This document shows positions 26,574 to 35,494 of a stretch of DNA of 48,742 nucleotides, piece after piece. The DNA comes from Clostridia bacterium (GTDB lineage: Bacteria; Bacillota; Clostridia; Lachnospirales; Lachnospiraceae): assembly GCA_003252135.1 (NCBI GenBank), contig QKDK01000241.1, forward strand, positions 1 through 48,742, read 5' to 3'. Position numbers and translations under genes: made by a program. Numbering within the stretch: the first letter of the stretch is position 1; each line of letters starts with the position of its first letter. A model generated the notes under the pieces. That model did no database searches and had not been told where the DNA came from. It was given only the letters and a program-made list of their open reading frames with translations.

Positions 26574-27560
26574 TTAGCACTCTTCGATCAGTTTTGCCCA
26601 CGGAATATACTCCATCAGCATCTCTTTCCTGTCTTCGTCCTTGATGTTGCACAGAGACGGATAATGTACACATACTTTTTCATTTTCCCTGATATTCAAC
26701 AGTCTTTTACGCATCCTGCTTCCGTCCGGATCATATACGATCTTGATCTCATCGTCGCACAAAAGTTCCTTCAGATTTGAAAATGCACAGAACAGCTTCA
26801 ATATGTTTATATCTGACTCGTAGATCTCGAGTCTGGCATCTGGTTCAACATATAAAAGTTCCTGTATATGATATCCCATGCCCATGCCATAGATCACATA
26901 GGTGTCCGTATCTTTCGCTGCCCATGATTTTGCGAGCAGAAACGCTTCCATGCATACCTTGTTATTACTGTGCAGATAGAACTCTCTGCCCTGAATGTCA
27001 ACAGACCCGATGGTCATCTGCCCGCCGGATGTAAACTCTACACGATATCCTTCCTTTAACAGTTCACCAGGCTCTAAGTCACGCTCCAGCTCCGCATTCT
27101 GATTCACACGGCAGCGGTCGATCATGTCCTGATCTGTGAAATCAGCCTCCAGTGATTCTGTGATCCTTGCCGAAAGCAGTTCAATCTTTTCATGATATAC
27201 ATCCTCATCAAATGCCAGAAAGCTTTCCTTATTGATTATAAGCTCCTGAACATTACAGATAAAGGCTGATAACTGCATCTCGAACAGATCCGCCAAAAGA
27301 ACATAATCCTTCTTTTTCTTTGTTTCTAAAAGCCCTTCCAGCATCTCCATAACAGATTCGACTGATACCAGCCGAAAATATTCCCTGTCTTCAATCACTG
27401 CGTCAGTCATATCTTTTATCTTGGTCACTGTCTGTGCTGAAATTCCAAGTGCTTTATCATACTGCTGTTCTCTGAAATATATAACAGCTTTGTCCACCAG
27501 TGCCAGAAGTTCTATGTTCTGACTGAAAATCTTTTTTATATTATCTGTCATGTCTGTCAC
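26574..27560 (-). CDS. MAF N-terminal-like protein without the DUF115 domain
   Basis: A 328-residue protein matching in layout the first half of the MAF protein at 28765. The shared blocks are the YRVEFTSGGQMTIG start of the Rossmann-like part, LHSNNKVCMEAFLLAKSW, YVIYGMGMGYHIQELL, LEIYESDINILKLFCAFSNL and VHYPSLCNIKD. It ends where the neighbour continues into the DUF115 transferase part. It may be an accessory subunit of MAF or a degenerate duplicate; there is no frameshift and the ribosome binding site GAGGTGA is intact, so it looks expressed. It follows the glycosyltransferase gene at 27637. Confidence 0.75.
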   Translation of the reverse strand: MTDMTDNIKKIFSQNIELLALVDKAVIYFREQQYDKALGISAQTVTKIKDMTDAVIEDREYFRLVSVESVMEMLEGLLETKKKKDYVLLADLFEMQLSAFICNVQELIINKESFLAFDEDVYHEKIELLSARITESLEADFTDQDMIDRCRVNQNAELERDLEPGELLKEGYRVEFTSGGQMTIGSVDIQGREFYLHSNNKVCMEAFLLAKSWAAKDTDTYVIYGMGMGYHIQELLYVEPDARLEIYESDINILKLFCAFSNLKELLCDDEIKIVYDPDGSRMRKRLLNIRENEKVCVHYPSLCNIKDEDRKEMLMEYIPWAKLIEEC

Positions 27561-27636
27561 CTCGACATTTTAAATCGGTTTTCTTTCATTGTATATTAAC
27601 CGGGGATAAAAATTTATTAAAAAATTATGGTATTTC

Positions 27637-28641
27637 TTATGAAATTATATCCTCGTATGCTTTTGCATCTTCTTCTCTTCCTAGCTTTCTGTAGCATTCT
27701 GCTATCATAGTCAGCGGAAACTCCCCCTGATATTTCAGATTCAGATCAGGCTTCGTTTCATATGCCGCATTATAGAACCATAGAATTGCTTCCTCCAGAT
27801 CCTCTTTTACCATATAGTATAAACCTAGTTCATGGCATATCTCTGACGGCGGTTCTCCAAGGGCAAACAGCTTCAGTACTGACTTGAAAAATGCATCTGT
27901 ATCTTTTCTAAGTCTTGCAGCCCTGGCCAGAATGCAATGTGCAGTTTTAAGCTCCTCTTCACTGCAGCCGCTCTGCTCTGACAGAAATAAAAAGAATTCT
28001 TCTGCATCCAGAAAATCAGCATCTTCCCCTGCCACGAACAACTCCCTTGCATACATCCCGCGCAGCTTGACAGACAGATTCCCCTGCTGTGAAATCGCAC
28101 GCTGAAAGGTCATAAAATCCCTCTTTGCATGGTTTTCTGCCGGCATATGGATTATCTCCACTTCGCTGTTATAGATCACAGGTTCCTGACGGACAGATTC
28201 ATGCAGCGGATCGATCCATACAAATTCACGTAATCTCTTATAAAGCTTTGGACGAAGTTCCTTATCATAATTATATGTGGTGTTGTGCTGCAGCTGGTTG
28301 GTATAATACATCTGTACGATCTCTATCTCCGGAAGCAGAAACTGCTTCAGGGAAAGAAACCGTTCCCTGTTTGGTTCGTCAATGATCTCATCTGCATCGG
28401 CAGAATAGATATAATCCTTGGACGCTTTGGAAAACGAAAAGTTGCGTGCAGCTGCAAAATCATCGATCCATGTAAAATCGAAGACCTTCTCTGTATACTG
28501 TTTGGCTACCTTTTTTGTATTATCAGTGGATCCGGTATCAACAACAATGATCTCGTCAGCTATGATTTTCAAAGAATCAAGACATCTTGCCAGGACAGCT
28601 TCCTCATTCCTGACGATCAGGCACACACTGATTGTTATCAT
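27637..28641 (-). CDS. Family 2 glycosyltransferase with C-terminal helical (TPR-like) region
   Basis: A 334-residue GT-A enzyme: ISVCLIVRNEEAVLARCLDSL, IADEIIVVDTGSTDNT, DDFAAARNFSFSKASKDYIYSADADEII (DxD metal site). The second half is alpha-helical with repeats such as EICHELGLYYMVKEDLEEAILWFYNAAYE. This organisation resembles TPR-bearing GT2 enzymes that modify peptides or flagellin-like proteins. The start at 28641 follows GGAG by 5 bp; the frame to 28719 is not conserved. It lies between two MAF-type genes, so it probably serves the same protein-glycosylation task. Confidence 0.85.
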   Translation of the reverse strand: MITISVCLIVRNEEAVLARCLDSLKIIADEIIVVDTGSTDNTKKVAKQYTEKVFDFTWIDDFAAARNFSFSKASKDYIYSADADEIIDEPNRERFLSLKQFLLPEIEIVQMYYTNQLQHNTTYNYDKELRPKLYKRLREFVWIDPLHESVRQEPVIYNSEVEIIHMPAENHAKRDFMTFQRAISQQGNLSVKLRGMYARELFVAGEDADFLDAEEFFLFLSEQSGCSEEELKTAHCILARAARLRKDTDAFFKSVLKLFALGEPPSEICHELGLYYMVKEDLEEAILWFYNAAYETKPDLNLKYQGEFPLTMIAECYRKLGREEDAKAYEDIIS

Positions 28642-28764
28642 AAACGCTCCATTCTGCCAGCCGGCCAAATGCTCATAAAGCATAAAATTTCCTTTTGACC
28701 CATATTGATAGGATAGCAAATTTCACACCTTATGTCAATTAAGCTTTCCTAAAGTTTAGTATCT

Positions 28765-30543
28765 CTATGCCTCTCCTATCACATCTGTAAGCTTCATAAT
28801 GACGGTTCCTGCCACTCTGGCGCCGCCTTCTGTTGCATCAATGAATTCGATCTGTCGCAATACGCTGCGAGCTTCTTCCTTACGAGAGCGCTCGATTCTC
28901 TTTTCGATCCACATACGGTAGGCATCCATATTCCTGCTCGTTTGCACTTTATTCTGATTTATGCCGTCAACTTCACGAAGCTGCCCCTGTCTGTGTTCTG
29001 TCTGTCTCGGTGTTTCGCTTGCATGTGACAGGTTGTCCGTAAAAGCAAGGTCAAGGCCAAGGAATACAATACGTCTGCACCGAAAGACAATTCCAAGTTC
29101 CATAGCCGTTGTGCTTACGGAACCACCGGTGTGAAAAAGCATCGCATTCTCAGCTGCTGCCTTTCTCTCAGCCGGTTCAAATTCATGCTGCAGGATAATA
29201 TACTTTTTCCCTTTGTAAGCCTGCGGCACCGCTGCACAGGCACTGGACAGGTAGAGCAGCGGAACGCCGCATTCTTCAAGTCCTCTGACCTGCTCATACA
29301 CCTCATCAAAGGCATCCGTCATGATCACATAATCCGGAGTGATCCCTGCCTTTAATAATTTACGTAGTACTGTTCCTGTCGCCAGAATCAGTCCGTTTTT
29401 CAATTTCTTTAATTCTAAGAAATTCTTATCCAGTGACGGACCTGCCGCTACAATATAAAGATCCTTCCCTTCAAAGGCAGACAGCAGTTTTTCAACATTT
29501 TCGTCATTTCTTGCACTGTTTTTTTTAAAATTGCCACGCAGCAGATATGACTGATTCTCTATCGAGCTGTACTGAATAAAATAATCCTCCAGGCTTTCAC
29601 GATTTTTAGTATCCTGTATGGTCTGCAGGGACGGGTAGTGAATTGCAAAGATTTCATCCTTTTCCTTTTTTTCACGATGCTTCTGCAGCATGGAATAATC
29701 AGGATCAAAATAGATTACCAGCTGGTCTGCATCCATCCATTTTGAAAAATCCAGAAGCGAAAAAGCAAGCAGGCATCTTTCTCTGCTGCTTTCAAATACT
29801 GTAACATGGTTGAAGCTGTCTACCTCAAACAAGCCGAGTACAGCATAGCCAAGTCCCAGACCATATATTGAATACCGGTCATGTCCGTCTTTATACCAGC
29901 TTTCTGCAAGCTGATAACCTTCCAGCTCCGGAAACTGATTGCCGTGCAGGTAAACCGAACTGTCACCGGCTGATGCGCACAGTGTCATCCTTCCGCTTGC
30001 CGTGAACTCAAGATGCTCTGACCCAGCTGCTCTTATCATCATGTCCCGATACGAGCACGCACTACAGTTAAAATCTTCCATGAACTTTTCGGTAGCCCGG
30101 CTGCTTTCATTGATGCGGGACATACTTTTATTCCAGCTTGTGACATTTTTCAGAAACAGATCCCGATCCGGCATTATGCTGCTGTCCATAACAGCTATAA
30201 AATGGCTCTGAACGTCCATAAGCCAGGGTAGTACCTTAAGCTCCATGAGATCTGCCAGCAGTATAGTATCCCCGTTTTTCTGAACTTCCATCAGTTCCTT
30301 CAGCATATCCGTGACCTGTAAGAGTGTTTGCGAAAGCATAGAAAGCTCCTGCAGCTCCTGTTTATTCATTAAATCCTGCAGCAGAGCACTTATTTTATCC
30401 GTAATCTGAACTGTTCCCTTCAAAGCTCTGTGCAGGTTCTGCCTGCGGAACATTTCAGTGGTCACACCTATTCGAAAGAGTAAGTCCGCAATCTCGCCCA
30501 AGATCCTTTTGATTTCATTGTCTGTACCCGGAAGCTGATCCAT
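28765..30543 (-). CDS. MAF family glycosyltransferase (DUF115, flagellin glycosylation type)
   Basis: A 592-residue protein. The N-terminal half is helical plus Rossmann-like, with YSIYGLGLGYAVLGLFEV and VFESSRERCL. The DUF115 (MptE-like) domain then carries YIVAAGPSLDKNF, LILATGTVLRKLLKAGITPDYVIMTDAF, HTGGSVSTTAMELGIVFRCRRIVFLGLDLAFT and HASETPRQ. In Campylobacter, Aeromonas and Clostridium, MAF proteins attach nonulosonic acids to flagellin. No flagellar gene is in the window, so the acceptor is unknown. The ATG at 30543 follows GAGGTG. Confidence 0.88.
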   Translation of the reverse strand: MDQLPGTDNEIKRILGEIADLLFRIGVTTEMFRRQNLHRALKGTVQITDKISALLQDLMNKQELQELSMLSQTLLQVTDMLKELMEVQKNGDTILLADLMELKVLPWLMDVQSHFIAVMDSSIMPDRDLFLKNVTSWNKSMSRINESSRATEKFMEDFNCSACSYRDMMIRAAGSEHLEFTASGRMTLCASAGDSSVYLHGNQFPELEGYQLAESWYKDGHDRYSIYGLGLGYAVLGLFEVDSFNHVTVFESSRERCLLAFSLLDFSKWMDADQLVIYFDPDYSMLQKHREKKEKDEIFAIHYPSLQTIQDTKNRESLEDYFIQYSSIENQSYLLRGNFKKNSARNDENVEKLLSAFEGKDLYIVAAGPSLDKNFLELKKLKNGLILATGTVLRKLLKAGITPDYVIMTDAFDEVYEQVRGLEECGVPLLYLSSACAAVPQAYKGKKYIILQHEFEPAERKAAAENAMLFHTGGSVSTTAMELGIVFRCRRIVFLGLDLAFTDNLSHASETPRQTEHRQGQLREVDGINQNKVQTSRNMDAYRMWIEKRIERSRKEEARSVLRQIEFIDATEGGARVAGTVIMKLTDVIGEA

Positions 30544-30593
30544 CCCTGTCACCTCACCTTATTTTGTTTCATTTCTTCTATTACCTATTATCG

Positions 30594-30612
30594 AGTATTT
30601 CCTGCAAATACT
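30594..30612. promoter_or_regulatory. Perfect 7-bp inverted repeat upstream of the MAF gene
   Basis: AGTATTT (30594-30600) and AAATACT (30606-30612) with a 5-bp spacer, next to a GATAAT -10-like hexamer on the minus strand. A possible operator of the glycosylation cluster; the partner is unknown. Confidence 0.4.
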
Positions 30613-30685
30613 GTATAGCAAAATAAGAAAATATATGTGCAGATATCCTGGCCATTGTAAAATCATCCCAATACACGGACAGCAA

Positions 30686-30709
30686 AGCAGGGAGGTCTCC
30701 CTCCCTGCT
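30686..30709 (-). terminator. Hairpin after fba
   Basis: A 9-bp stem, GCAGGGAGG/CCTCCCTGC, 13 bp after the fba stop codon. The following T-tract (TTTGCTGT) is weak, so termination may be inefficient. Confidence 0.6.
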
Positions 30710-30721
30710 GCAATATATACA

Positions 30722-31657
30722 TTATGCTTTGTCGTTACTTCCGAGAACTTCAAGGATTTTATGAGATACAAGCTTTTTAATATTAGCTCTTGCAGGTGTC
30801 AGATATTGTCTCGGGTCAAATGCACCCGGATTTGCGAACATGTACTCTCTGATTCCGGCTGTCATGGCAAGCCTGAGATCTGAGTCGATGTTGATCTTGC
30901 AAACAGCCATGGCTGCCGCTTTACGAAGCATCTCTTCCGGAATTCCTATGGCATTATCCAGTGAACCGCCATTTTTATTGATGATATCAACGAACTCAGG
31001 AACCACGCTGGATGCACCATGAAGAACGATCGGATACTTAGGAAGGCGTCTTTCTACTTCTTCAAGTATATCAAACCTCAGCTGCGGTTTCTGCCCGGGC
31101 TTGAATTTATATGCACCGTGACTTGTCCCGATCGCAATGGCAAGAGAATCAACACCTGTGCGTGTAACAAACTCTTCAACTTCATCCGGTCTTGTATAGG
31201 AAGCATCCTCTGCACTGACATTCACCGCATCTTCGATGCCGGCAAGCCGTCCGAGTTCTCCTTCTACAACTGCACCATGTGCATGTGCATATTCCACTAC
31301 TTTTTTTGTCAATTCAATATTATCCTCAAAACTGTGATGCGATCCATCTATCATTACGGAGGTAAAACCGCCGTCAATACAGGACTTGCACAATTCGAAA
31401 GTATCACCGTGATCCAGGTGAAGTGCAATCGGCAGATCACATTCCATCAGCGCTGCCTCCACTAACTTGACAAGATAATTATGTTTTGCATACTTTCTTG
31501 CACCTGCAGAAACCTGAAGAATGATTGGAGATTTCAGCTCTGCTGCCGCTTCCGTGATACCCTGCACGATTTCCATGTTGTTTACGTTAAAAGCACCGAT
31601 AGCATACCCGCCTTCATACGCTTTTTTAAACATTTCTGTTGTTGTAACCAATGCCAT
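30722..31657 (-). CDS. fba: Class II fructose-1,6-bisphosphate aldolase
   Basis: A 311-residue zinc aldolase. IALHLDHGDTFELC has the catalytic Asp and a metal His; SVMIDGSHHSFEDNI, VEGELGRLAG, AIGTSHGAYKF and VLHGASSV complete the class II signature. It cleaves fructose bisphosphate into the two triose phosphates, directly after the PfkA step. Start: ATG at 31657 with AAAGGATGG upstream; the longer frame runs through the 5' hairpin region. Upstream there is a TATAAT and a large stem-loop in the presumed 5' UTR. Confidence 0.95.
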   Translation of the reverse strand: MALVTTTEMFKKAYEGGYAIGAFNVNNMEIVQGITEAAAELKSPIILQVSAGARKYAKHNYLVKLVEAALMECDLPIALHLDHGDTFELCKSCIDGGFTSVMIDGSHHSFEDNIELTKKVVEYAHAHGAVVEGELGRLAGIEDAVNVSAEDASYTRPDEVEEFVTRTGVDSLAIAIGTSHGAYKFKPGQKPQLRFDILEEVERRLPKYPIVLHGASSVVPEFVDIINKNGGSLDNAIGIPEEMLRKAAAMAVCKINIDSDLRLAMTAGIREYMFANPGAFDPRQYLTPARANIKKLVSHKILEVLGSNDKA

Positions 31658-31713
31658 GATGATATCCATCCTTTCTGAAAATGATATGAATTGTTTTCGT
31701 TTCGAAAATACTA

Positions 31714-31783
31714 TGATGTGAGGGTCGAATAGTCCTCTTTCAGGGCTATTCGACCCTGGCATCATCATACTTATTTCATTATA
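31714..31783 (-). promoter_or_regulatory. fba -10 box and 5' UTR stem-loop
   Basis: TATAAT on the minus strand (31778-31783) is followed by a hairpin with perfect 12-bp arms, AGGGTCGAATAG (31721-31732) and CTATTCGACCCT (31746-31757), extended by TGATG/CATCA. A competing short stem, CAGGG/CCCTG (31741-31745 and 31754-31758), uses the same bases. No -35 of good quality is seen. The element may be an RNA switch, an mRNA stabiliser, or the terminator of the GH95 gene without a T-tract. Confidence 0.6.
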
Positions 31784-31815
31784 ACACAAACCAGGAATCT
31801 TAAAAGCAGTTTTTC

Positions 31816-34152
31816 TTAATTATCCATTTCTGTTGCTCTGATCTGAATCAGGGATGCTGCCTTTGTTGTAATCCTGTATCTTTTGTCAGAAAGTTCTTCT
31901 GTCAGGATATCCTCTTTGCAGTCCCCTGTTAAACAGGTACCTGTTATGGAAACTCTGACCGGTGTACTGACAATAAAGCTTTCTGACTTTTCATTCCTGA
32001 TTTCTGCCAGGGTCAGCAGGTTCTCTTTCCACTCGATTGCAATGGTCTTTCGTCCTCTTGCTTTTATCCCGCGAATGCTGCCCTCTGACCAATCTGAAGG
32101 CAAGGCAGGCAGGAAGGTGATTACACCGTCATGACTCTGGAGCAGCATTTCCGTGATACCGGCAGTTGCTCCGAAATTTCCGTCGATCTGAAATGGCGGG
32201 TGCATGTCAAACAGGTTGTCTGAAGTTGATTTTGCAAGCAGTGCCTGTACATTTTGGCCGGCCTTGTCACCGTCCCGGAGTCTTGCCCACATGGCAATGA
32301 TCCAGGCTCTTGACCAGCCGGTATGACCGCCTCCGTTTGCAAGCCTGCGTTCTAAAGTCACTCTGGCTGCCTGCAGCAGTGCAGGATCTTTTTCAAATGT
32401 CACCTGAGCCGACGGATAAATGGAATACAGATGTGAAATGTGCCTGTGCCCCGGTTCTGCTTCCTCATAATCCTGTGCCCATTCCATCAGCTGTCCGTAA
32501 CGGCCAACAGACGGCTTTGGCATACGTGTCAGCATATCACGCAGGACCGGAATCAGATCGTCTTCTGCATTCAAAAGAGAAGCGGCCTGAATACAGGCAT
32601 GGAACACATCCGTTATGATCTGGCTGTCCATGGAAGGCCCGATACACACAGTTCCTCTTTCCCCGCTCGGATGAATATAAGTGTTTTCCGGCGAAACCGA
32701 AGGTCCTGTGACGAGCTGCCCCTGTTCATTCAGAAACATGTATTCCGTAAAGAACAAAGAAGACTCATACAAAAGTACATAATACTGACGGAGAAAATCC
32801 AGATCTTCTGTAAACAGATAATGCTCCCATATATGTGTACAGAGCCATGCAGCACCCATCGGCCATACAGTTGCCGGCAGATACAGGTCCTGCGGTGCAC
32901 AGTCCCCATAAATATCAGTGTTGTGATGTGCCGTGAAACCTTTGCAGCCGTACATTTCCTGTGCGACCTTCCTGCCGTTTGGCAGCATTCGCATCAGAAG
33001 GTCAAAGAGCGGCTGTGTGCATTCAGAAAGATTGCTGCTTTCGGCAGGCCAGTAATTCATCTCTGTATTGATATTAATCGTGTATTTTCCACCCCACGGC
33101 GGTATAAAATCTTTGTTCCAGATTCCCTGCAGATTAGCTGCCTGCGTTCCCGGTCTGCTGCAGGAAATGAGCAGGTATCTCCCAAAATTATAGTAAAGAG
33201 AGACCAGTCCCGGATCAAACATGCCATTTTTCACATTGCTCAGCCTGACATCTGTCGGCAGGGCTGAGTACTCCTCATCTCCTGTCAGCGCAAAAGACAT
33301 GCGGTCAAAATATCCACGGTACTCCTCTGTATGAGCCTTTTTCAGCTCACTGTATGGCAGGGCAGAAGCTTCATCCAGTGTTTTCATGCACCACTCCATT
33401 GGATCATCTCCGTAAAAGCTGGTCCTGACTGTCAAAAGCAGCGTTGCACCGGAAGCTTTTTCCAGTATCAGGTGATTACCAAGCACAAAAACTTCTCCGT
33501 CAGTTTCGCATATTTTTAGTGCAGCGCAAAACCCGACTCCATCCTTTCCTCCTTCCAGGCTCTGCATAACAATCGTATCCGGTGCTGCTGCCCGGTTCTC
33601 ATCCTGATAGACCCAGCGGTCAAAAAGCGCTGCCAGATGAAGTTCTCCAGGCTGGTCGCAGACAATTCGCATCGCAATTATCTTGTGTACTGCCGAAGAA
33701 AACACTTCTCTGGAAAATGAAGTCTTCCCGCATTTATAATGAATGGAAGCGATTGCTTCCTCCAGATCAAGCGTCCTGCTGTATGCTTCGTGCTCCGATT
33801 TATCCATTTCAAAATCAATCAGCAGATCTCCCGCTGTCGTATAGTTCCTCTGATGCTCCGGACCGCCCATCATGCCAAGCTTCGTCAGACGCTGTGCTTC
33901 CCTGATCTTTCCCTCTGCAAGAAGCTTTCGTATCACCGGAAGACACGTAAGCGCGTCTTTACTGACACGGTCTCTGCCGGCACCGCCATGCCAGAGAGTA
34001 TCTTCATTCAGCTGCAGCCTTTCAGTCTCCACTCCGCCGTACACCATAGCTCCAAGCGCGCCATTGCCGATCGGCAAAGCGTTGTTCCACTGCTCCGGCT
34101 GATTTGGATCTGCCGGCACCGGTTTCTGATAGTACAAACAGTTTTTATTCAT
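31816..34152 (-). CDS. Glycoside hydrolase family 95 alpha-L-fucosidase
   Basis: A 778-residue enzyme. The N-terminal beta-sandwich region has WNNALPIGNGALGAMVYGGVETERLQLNEDTLWHG, and the (alpha/alpha)6 barrel has GTQAANLQGIWN, INTEMNYWPAE, HHNTDIYGD and PFQIDGNFGATAGITEMLLQSH. These are GH95 signatures, with the Asn/Asp/Glu catalytic set expected in WxxE, HHNTD and DGNFG. GH95 enzymes remove alpha-1,2-linked fucose or, in some cases, galactose. No signal peptide is visible at the start (NKNCLYYQKPVPAD), so it should act in the cytosol on imported oligosaccharides. GGGAG lies 6 bp before the ATG at 34152. No transporter or fucose pathway genes are adjacent. Confidence 0.9.
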   Translation of the reverse strand: MNKNCLYYQKPVPADPNQPEQWNNALPIGNGALGAMVYGGVETERLQLNEDTLWHGGAGRDRVSKDALTCLPVIRKLLAEGKIREAQRLTKLGMMGGPEHQRNYTTAGDLLIDFEMDKSEHEAYSRTLDLEEAIASIHYKCGKTSFSREVFSSAVHKIIAMRIVCDQPGELHLAALFDRWVYQDENRAAAPDTIVMQSLEGGKDGVGFCAALKICETDGEVFVLGNHLILEKASGATLLLTVRTSFYGDDPMEWCMKTLDEASALPYSELKKAHTEEYRGYFDRMSFALTGDEEYSALPTDVRLSNVKNGMFDPGLVSLYYNFGRYLLISCSRPGTQAANLQGIWNKDFIPPWGGKYTININTEMNYWPAESSNLSECTQPLFDLLMRMLPNGRKVAQEMYGCKGFTAHHNTDIYGDCAPQDLYLPATVWPMGAAWLCTHIWEHYLFTEDLDFLRQYYVLLYESSLFFTEYMFLNEQGQLVTGPSVSPENTYIHPSGERGTVCIGPSMDSQIITDVFHACIQAASLLNAEDDLIPVLRDMLTRMPKPSVGRYGQLMEWAQDYEEAEPGHRHISHLYSIYPSAQVTFEKDPALLQAARVTLERRLANGGGHTGWSRAWIIAMWARLRDGDKAGQNVQALLAKSTSDNLFDMHPPFQIDGNFGATAGITEMLLQSHDGVITFLPALPSDWSEGSIRGIKARGRKTIAIEWKENLLTLAEIRNEKSESFIVSTPVRVSITGTCLTGDCKEDILTEELSDKRYRITTKAASLIQIRATEMDN

Positions 34153-34261
34153 CAGTTTCTCCCATCCTTTCATCATGGCATGATTATAGCGTAAGTCAGA
34201 TTGTTATACCAGTGTGATTAATGGAAAAATTTCACCCATATTTTTAGACATGACAAATACA

Positions 34262-34291
34262 TTGACGTCATTCATAACTGCTTGCTATAAT
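34262..34291 (+). promoter_or_regulatory. Promoter of msrA
   Basis: TTGACG (34262-34267), an 18-bp spacer and a perfect TATAAT (34286-34291). It ends 43 bp before the msrA start. Confidence 0.8.
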
Positions 34292-34334
34292 GAACAGGAA
34301 GAACAGAATTCAGGAACAATGAAAGGAGACTTCT

Positions 34335-34832
34335 ATGAAGAAAGAAATCTTTCTTGCCGGAGGATGTTTCTGGGGCACGCAGAAGTATTTTGACCTGATT
34401 GACGGTGTTTGGTCAACTGAAGTCGGATATGCCAACGGCAAAACGGACCACCCGACCTACGAAGAGGTATGTCATAAGGATACAGGACACGCAGAAACAG
34501 TGAAGGTTATTTATGATGATTCACTTCTGTCTCTGCAAAAGCTACTGGCACTTTATTATGATGTTATAGATCCTGTCAGTCTGAACAGACAGGGACATGA
34601 TCAGGGCGTTCAGTACCGGACAGGTATATATTATACTGACAAAGAGGATTTCCAAGTTATCAGTGATTCTCTTGCCGTACTGCAGGCACAGTATAAAGAA
34701 AAAATAGCTGTGGAGCTGCTGCCGCTTGTCAATTTCAGTTCGGCAGAGGAATACCACCAGAAATACCTGGATAAAAACCCAAACGGCTATTGTCATATAG
34801 GGCAGGACAAATTCAAAAAAGTGCAGCGATGA
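34335..34832 (+). CDS. msrA: Peptide methionine sulfoxide reductase MsrA
   Basis: A 165-residue enzyme with the catalytic GGCFWGTQKYF motif (active Cys), GYANG and GHAETVKVIYDD blocks, and QGHDQGVQYRTGIYY. It reduces the S-epimer of methionine sulfoxide in proteins. It is shorter than the E. coli enzyme, as usual for the compact MsrA form. AAGGAG lies 6 bp before the ATG. It is monocistronic, with its stop codon inside the terminator hairpin. Confidence 0.96.
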   Translation: MKKEIFLAGGCFWGTQKYFDLIDGVWSTEVGYANGKTDHPTYEEVCHKDTGHAETVKVIYDDSLLSLQKLLALYYDVIDPVSLNRQGHDQGVQYRTGIYYTDKEDFQVISDSLAVLQAQYKEKIAVELLPLVNFSSAEEYHQKYLDKNPNGYCHIGQDKFKKVQR

Positions 34833-34849
34833 AAATCACTGCACTTTTT
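34816..34849 (+). terminator. Terminator of msrA
   Basis: Perfect 11-bp arms, AAAAAGTGCAG (34816-34826) and CTGCACTTTTT (34839-34849), with inner GAT/ATC pairing and the T-tract continuing as GCTTTTC. The msrA stop codon lies in the loop side, so terminator and gene end overlap. Confidence 0.9.
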
Positions 34850-34925
34850 GCTTTTCACTTTATACTTTTCACTTTTCTGCCTGTTGATAAGCTCCTATAT
34901 TCATGCACACATCGGCAGTTTCATA

Positions 34926-35423
34926 TCAAAACCCTTCTTTTCTTCGTATGCTTCGAAGCTCTGACCGCCTGACGGCTGCATCCCACTCTGCTTTTTCTTC
35001 CTCAGCTTCCACGATCAATCCCGGAACCTGCCTGGGACATCCTTCCTCATCAAGCGAGACCATGACCAGATAAGCACGGTTGATCATCTTTCGATATCCG
35101 TCGTCTGATTCGACATAGGTATCTACCCTAACTTCCATGGAAGTCTTGCCGACATAGGTGACCCTGCCGATGAGCACAATAATATCATTGATCTTTGCAC
35201 CGGATTTAAAGATAAGATTATCTATCGCAGCGGTAACAACTGAAGTCTGAGCGTGCCTTCTGGCAACGATTCCTGCTACCTCATCGATCCAGCCGACAAG
35301 CTGTCCGCCGAACAATCTTCCGTTACCATTCAGATGTCTGGACATCAAAGAATGCACCTGTTCGATCTGAGAATCCTGTACCTTTTTATTTTCAGGGATT
35401 TTACTGTTTTGATCTGCCGGCAT
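34926..35423 (-). CDS. Hotdog-fold acyl-CoA thioesterase
   Basis: A 165-residue YciA/BACH-type single-hotdog thioesterase. LMSRHLNGNGRLFGGQLVGWIDEVAGIVARRHA contains the conserved N-G..FGG....D, and AYLVMVSLDEEGCPRQVPGL follows. Such enzymes hydrolyse acyl-CoA esters; the chain length preference cannot be read from sequence. AAAGGAG lies 5 bp before the ATG. A gene in the opposite direction (msrA) lies downstream. Confidence 0.85.
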   Translation of the reverse strand: MPADQNSKIPENKKVQDSQIEQVHSLMSRHLNGNGRLFGGQLVGWIDEVAGIVARRHAQTSVVTAAIDNLIFKSGAKINDIIVLIGRVTYVGKTSMEVRVDTYVESDDGYRKMINRAYLVMVSLDEEGCPRQVPGLIVEAEEEKAEWDAAVRRSELRSIRRKEGF

Positions 35424-35494
35424 AACTGCTCCTTTCCTATGAAAATACGCAAGTTCATAGTAATAGTAGCTTTTTCAACATAGTTTGTCAAATT

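Noticed and set aside
32440-33267. 275-codon plus-strand frame opposite the fucosidase
   Set aside because: Antisense shadow of conserved GH95 sequence, without a start signal.
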